From positions 1 through 58,477 of the forward strand of contig JAEXTI010000447.1 of the NCBI GenBank assembly GCA_023406965.1: DNA of 58,477 nucleotides, written 5' to 3'. Below, one piece after another: positions 55,391 through 58,477 of the stretch. Every line of letters starts with the position of its first letter. The first letter of the stretch is position 1. The notes under the pieces were generated by a model that saw only the letters and a program-made list of their open reading frames with translations, was not told where the DNA came from and ran no database searches. The translations under genes and the position numbers were made by a program. This stretch comes from Chloroflexota bacterium. Its GTDB lineage: Bacteria; Chloroflexota; Anaerolineae; Anaerolineales; Anaerolineaceae.

Positions 55391-56170
55391 ATGCATATCC
55401 AACCTGTTCTTTTCTCTGATATCCAAACGACCGACCTGATCTATTATGATCCAGACGTCAAGGATGGTTGTCTTGGCTTTTGCCAGCAACGTGACATTGA
55501 TTGCTTGCCGTCTCTAACCGATCCGAACAGGTTCTTTCAAAGGAATAGCACCGGTTTTGAGGAAAAAGAAGTACCGCCTGAAAGAATCGTGGATTGCAAA
55601 ATGCCCATCTTTGATCCATCTCTACTCGAAAAATTTCGCACTTACTATCTTCTCTTCGTTGTGGCAAACAACCAGTTGACGGGGGTTGTCCACTTCTGTG
55701 ACTATAACCGACCGACGGTCCACAGCTACCTTTTTAACCTGCTCTCCGCTTATGAGCGATCTTTACGAAAGCTTTTCTGCGTCAACAAGCTCAGTAACCA
55801 GGACATGCTCGATTATTACCAGGATAGGATCGATACCTGCTCGGGGGATGAAAAGAATTTCTATAAGAGGAGAAAAAAAGGCTATGAAAATCACAAAGCC
55901 GATCATGAAAAACTGGCGCCTTTTGAATGCTTTTACCTGTCAGATTTGCTCGAGCTAGCCGGTCATCGGAAAGTGATCGAGGTTCAAACTGGTACCTGCG
56001 ACCTTCGCAATCAGATCATGCACGCTCATGACCTGGTCAATCTGGACGATCCATACCGTGGGGACCTCATTTATACATTGGCATCCTTTGAGAAGTTCTT
56101 TGCGCAGGTTATGGTTTTACTGCATGATTATAAAAAAGTTAACAATCGGATTACCTTACTGTCGTTGTGA
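55391..56170 (+). CDS. HEPN-like protein in the R-M operon (CBS-like N-terminus)
   Basis: 259 residues, 11 bases after hsdR, so in the same operon. N-terminal ~110 residues resemble a CBS-type pair (LLFVVANNQLTGVVHFCDYNRP). The C-terminal helical half contains LRNQIMHAHD, an R-x4-H element (RNQIMH) typical of HEPN ribonucleases, after several helices (YERSLRKLF, KNFYKRRKKGYENHK). It may be an abortive-infection RNase regulated by the CBS-like part, or a nucleotide-binding accessory of the system. Lower base composition (AT-rich) than its neighbours hints at separate acquisition. Confidence 0.68.
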   Translation: MHIQPVLFSDIQTTDLIYYDPDVKDGCLGFCQQRDIDCLPSLTDPNRFFQRNSTGFEEKEVPPERIVDCKMPIFDPSLLEKFRTYYLLFVVANNQLTGVVHFCDYNRPTVHSYLFNLLSAYERSLRKLFCVNKLSNQDMLDYYQDRIDTCSGDEKNFYKRRKKGYENHKADHEKLAPFECFYLSDLLELAGHRKVIEVQTGTCDLRNQIMHAHDLVNLDDPYRGDLIYTLASFEKFFAQVMVLLHDYKKVNNRITLLSL

Positions 56171-56193
56171 CAATCCAACTGGAGTTACCCTCA

Positions 56194-57744
56194 ATGCCAC
56201 CTCGTAAACTAACCCCAGCCGCGCAAACCACCCCGGCGCAGCTTTCCTCCGTGATCAAAGCCGCCCGCGACATTATGCGCAAGGACCGCGGCCTGTCGGG
56301 CGACAGCGACCGCCTGCCCCAACTGACCTGGATCCTGTTCCTCAAATTCATCGATGACAGCGAGAGAGTGCGCGAAGAGGAAGCCATCCTGGCGGGCGAG
56401 GTCTTCCGCCCGGCGATCGAAGCACCTTACCGATGGCGTGATTGGGTTGTCCAGGAACAGGGCCTGACCGGCGACGATTTGGTGCAGTTCATCACAGCAG
56501 ACGAGGTGAACCTGCCGGGTGGGAGAAAGGGCAAAGGGCTGTTTGCCTATCTCAAAGGGCTGCGCGGCGCGAACGGAGGCGACCGGCGCGATGTGATTGC
56601 GCATGTATTCGAGGGTACGCTCAACCGCATGGTCAGCGGCTACCTGCTGCGGGATGTGCTCAACCGCATCGACCAGATCAACTTCACCGCCAGCGCCGAG
56701 ATCCACACTCTCAGTGCGCTGTACGAAAGCATGCTCAAAGAGATGCGTGACGCGTCCGGTGACAGCGGCGAGTTCTACACCCCGCGCGCGGTGGTGCGAT
56801 TCATGGTCGCTGCCGTTGATCCAAAGATCGGCGAGACCGTACTCGACCCGGCCTGCGGCACGGGCGGTTTCCTGGTGGAGTCGTTCGAGCACATGCGTAA
56901 ACAAGCCACCACGGTGGAGAAACAAGCCACATTGCAGCGAGGCAGTTTGCTGGGCGGGGAAGCAAAACCGCTGCCCTACCTGCTTTGCCAGATGAATCTG
57001 CTGCTGCACGGACTTGAATTCCCCCAGATTGACTACGGTAATTCTCTGACGGTCAAGTTGGGCGAGATCGGCGACGCGCAGCGCGTGGACGTGATCCTGA
57101 CCAACCCGCCCTTTGGCGGTGAAGAAGAGGTCAAGATCTTGTCCAATTTCCCCGCCGACCGCCAGACCAGCGAGACCGCGCTGCTCTTTCTGCAGTTGAT
57201 CATGCGCAAGCTGCGCCGCGCCGGGGGCCGGGCGGCGGTGGTCGTCCCGAATGGGACGCTCTTTGGCGACGGCATCGCCGCGCGCATCAAGGAAGACCTG
57301 CTCAAGAACTTCAACCTGCACACGGTTGTGCGTCTGCCCAATGGCGTCTTCGCACCCTACACCAGTATCCCCACCAACCTGCTCTTCTTCAACGCCGGAC
57401 TGCCGACCGGCTCCGTGTGGTATTATGAACAGCCTCTGCCGGAGGGAGTCAAGAACTACACCAAGACCCGCCCGATGGCCTTTGAAGAATTTGCCCCACT
57501 GTTGGAGTGGTGGCAGAATAGAGAAGAGAACGAACGCGCCTGGCAGGTGCCGGCCGGCGATCTGCTCAAATACGACGGAAGCGGCAGCCTGCAAAGCGTC
57601 AACCTGGATGTCAAGAACCCCCACAAAGCCGCCGACCTGGAGCACCTGCCGCCGGAGGATCTGGTGCGGAGCATCGCCGCCAAAGAGCGCCAGATCGCTG
57701 CGATCATGGAAGAAATTGAGCGCCTGCTCGGCGAGGGGGTGTGA
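56194..57744 (+). CDS. hsdM: Type I restriction-modification DNA methyltransferase subunit M
   Basis: 516 residues from the ATG at 56194 with ACTGGAG upstream; a GTG at 56167 overlapping the previous stop is an alternative. HsdM N-terminal helical domain (~1-130) then the Rossmann methyltransferase core: FYTPRAVVRFMV, DPACGTGGFL (SAM motif I, ~225), and VDVILTNPPFGGEEE (motif IV NPPF, ~305). N6-adenine methyltransferase that protects the host. It ends by overlapping the specificity gene (ATGA-like, 4 bases). Confidence 0.95.
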   Translation: MPPRKLTPAAQTTPAQLSSVIKAARDIMRKDRGLSGDSDRLPQLTWILFLKFIDDSERVREEEAILAGEVFRPAIEAPYRWRDWVVQEQGLTGDDLVQFITADEVNLPGGRKGKGLFAYLKGLRGANGGDRRDVIAHVFEGTLNRMVSGYLLRDVLNRIDQINFTASAEIHTLSALYESMLKEMRDASGDSGEFYTPRAVVRFMVAAVDPKIGETVLDPACGTGGFLVESFEHMRKQATTVEKQATLQRGSLLGGEAKPLPYLLCQMNLLLHGLEFPQIDYGNSLTVKLGEIGDAQRVDVILTNPPFGGEEEVKILSNFPADRQTSETALLFLQLIMRKLRRAGGRAAVVVPNGTLFGDGIAARIKEDLLKNFNLHTVVRLPNGVFAPYTSIPTNLLFFNAGLPTGSVWYYEQPLPEGVKNYTKTRPMAFEEFAPLLEWWQNREENERAWQVPAGDLLKYDGSGSLQSVNLDVKNPHKAADLEHLPPEDLVRSIAAKERQIAAIMEEIERLLGEGV

Positions 57745-58370
57745 AGGTGGAGGATTGGATTAGGTACAGAATTAGTGATCTCGTTAAGCAAAAAGAGGAA
57801 AGGGTTATTGTTTCTCCAGATAAAACTTATAAACTTTTGGGTGTGCGTCTCGAGAGCCGAGGCGCATTCTTCCGAGAAGAAAAAATTGGCAATTCTATCT
57901 CAGCTAACACCTTGAATCTTGTTCGCGAAGGAGATTTTATTTACAGTCGCCTGTTTGCATGGCGTGGCGCTTTTGGAATTGTGCCTCAGGAACTAGATCA
58001 ATGTTTTGTCTCAGATGAATTCCCGTCTTTTCTAATAAACACCGAAAAATTGGATCCGAAATTTCTACAACTTTATTTTTCTCGTCCAATTATTTGGCAA
58101 GAAGTCGAAAAATATTGTACAGGCACAACCAAAGCAAGTCGCAACCGTTTTAAAGAGTTCTTTTTCCTTTCCATGGAAATTCCACTACCTCCGTTGGACG
58201 AGCAGCGCCGCATCGTGGCACGCATCGAGACGCTGGCAGAGCGGGTCGCGGCTGCCCAGTCCCTGCGCAGGGAAGCCTCGTCTGATGTTGATGCTTTTGT
58301 TAGTAGTTATCACATCCAATATTCTAAAAATCGTACAATTAAGTTAAAAGCAGTAGTTTTGCAGATTTAA
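57741..58370 (+). CDS. hsdS: Type I specificity subunit S, short (one target domain)
   Basis: 209 residues, about half a usual HsdS. One target-recognition domain (WIRYRISDLVKQKEERVI...FFREEKIGN...DFIYSRLFAWRGAFGIV) is followed by the conserved coiled coil MEIPLPPLDEQRRIVARIETLAERVAAAQ (~150-180). It stops soon after the coiled coil. The region 58371-58477 has no clear continuation in the same frame, so it may be a natural half-subunit acting as a dimer, or a product of a frameshift. AT-rich TRD compared with hsdM is usual for this domain. The window ends ~100 bases later. Confidence 0.85.
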   Translation: MKVEDWIRYRISDLVKQKEERVIVSPDKTYKLLGVRLESRGAFFREEKIGNSISANTLNLVREGDFIYSRLFAWRGAFGIVPQELDQCFVSDEFPSFLINTEKLDPKFLQLYFSRPIIWQEVEKYCTGTTKASRNRFKEFFFLSMEIPLPPLDEQRRIVARIETLAERVAAAQSLRREASSDVDAFVSSYHIQYSKNRTIKLKAVVLQI

Positions 58371-58477
58371 CAATTGGCGCTCAAAACGGGCAGTGCCGGG
58401 GCCGAGCAATCAAGAACTTGCTGATTGGATGCCCCATCACGAATTTGGAGGCAAATCCACTTCAATAGAAGCTGTTT

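Noticed and set aside
38400..58477. DGR reverse transcriptase or template repeat in the window
   Set aside because: No protein with an RT-type YxDD region and no non-coding copy of the variable segment were seen; the cassette, if it exists, is elsewhere.

Overview
The window looks like a chromosomal segment of a high-GC, probably anaerobic bacterium. The best fit is the Chloroflexota (Anaerolineae-like). Reasons: bacterial housekeeping genes (NAD-dependent DNA ligase, RlmI-type methyltransferase) sit beside a mevalonate-pathway gene (diphosphomevalonate decarboxylase), a tungsten-type aldehyde:ferredoxin oxidoreductase cluster and a Hyb-type uptake hydrogenase operon. The taxonomic call is inference from gene content; no rRNA or tRNA gene was seen.

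Layout. 1-12.7 kb: mostly minus-strand genes (secreted beta-helix/DUF11 protein, M16C zinc peptidase, zinc-ribbon protein, aminotransferase, RlmI-like methyltransferase, LigA), interrupted by a complete IS110-family element at 6.8-8.0 kb. Its 5' non-coding part carries an apparent bridge RNA whose two target guides match the two flanks. 12.8-17.8 kb: a plus-strand unit with a consensus promoter and long structured leader (probable Moco/Tuco riboswitch), then AOR, radical SAM maturase, two MoaD/ThiS-like proteins and an RraA-family protein. 17.9-24.6 kb: an SDR protein, a minus-strand TetR / PEP-synthase-like / MFS unit with visible operators and promoter, and a membrane LRR protein. 24.6-30.0 kb: hybS-hybA-hybB-hybL-hybP. 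The large subunit has an in-frame UGA exactly at the second cysteine of the L1 nickel motif, followed by a SECIS-like hairpin, so it is probably a selenoprotein. 30.3-31.3 kb: diphosphomevalonate decarboxylase. 31.2-38.4 kb: an integrated element with a large serine recombinase abutting and overlapping the decarboxylase gene, a membrane HTH protein, a DUF3854/helicase-like replication protein, small genes and an HTH regulator.

38.7-58.4 kb is a defence-type island. Its centre is a minus-strand set of four genes: three NACHT-NTPase proteins ending in a formylglycine-generating-enzyme/C-type-lectin (FGE-CLec) domain, and one caspase-like (C14) protease. All four share a glycine-rich motif of about 30 residues (GAIAQG...GN). 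The last lectin segment of the three NACHT proteins varies in the way expected of diversity-generating retroelement (DGR) variable regions: substitutions fall almost only in the first two positions of NNC/NNT codons, inside otherwise identical DNA, and each gene is followed by a conserved ~105-bp tail with a short cruciform. No reverse transcriptase or template repeat is in the window, so these would be remote targets. I read it as a hypervariable NLR-like sensor family wired to a caspase. Flanking genes are an ADP-ribosylglycohydrolase, an HNH endonuclease and a type I restriction-modification operon (hsdR, a HEPN-like protein, hsdM, a short hsdS).
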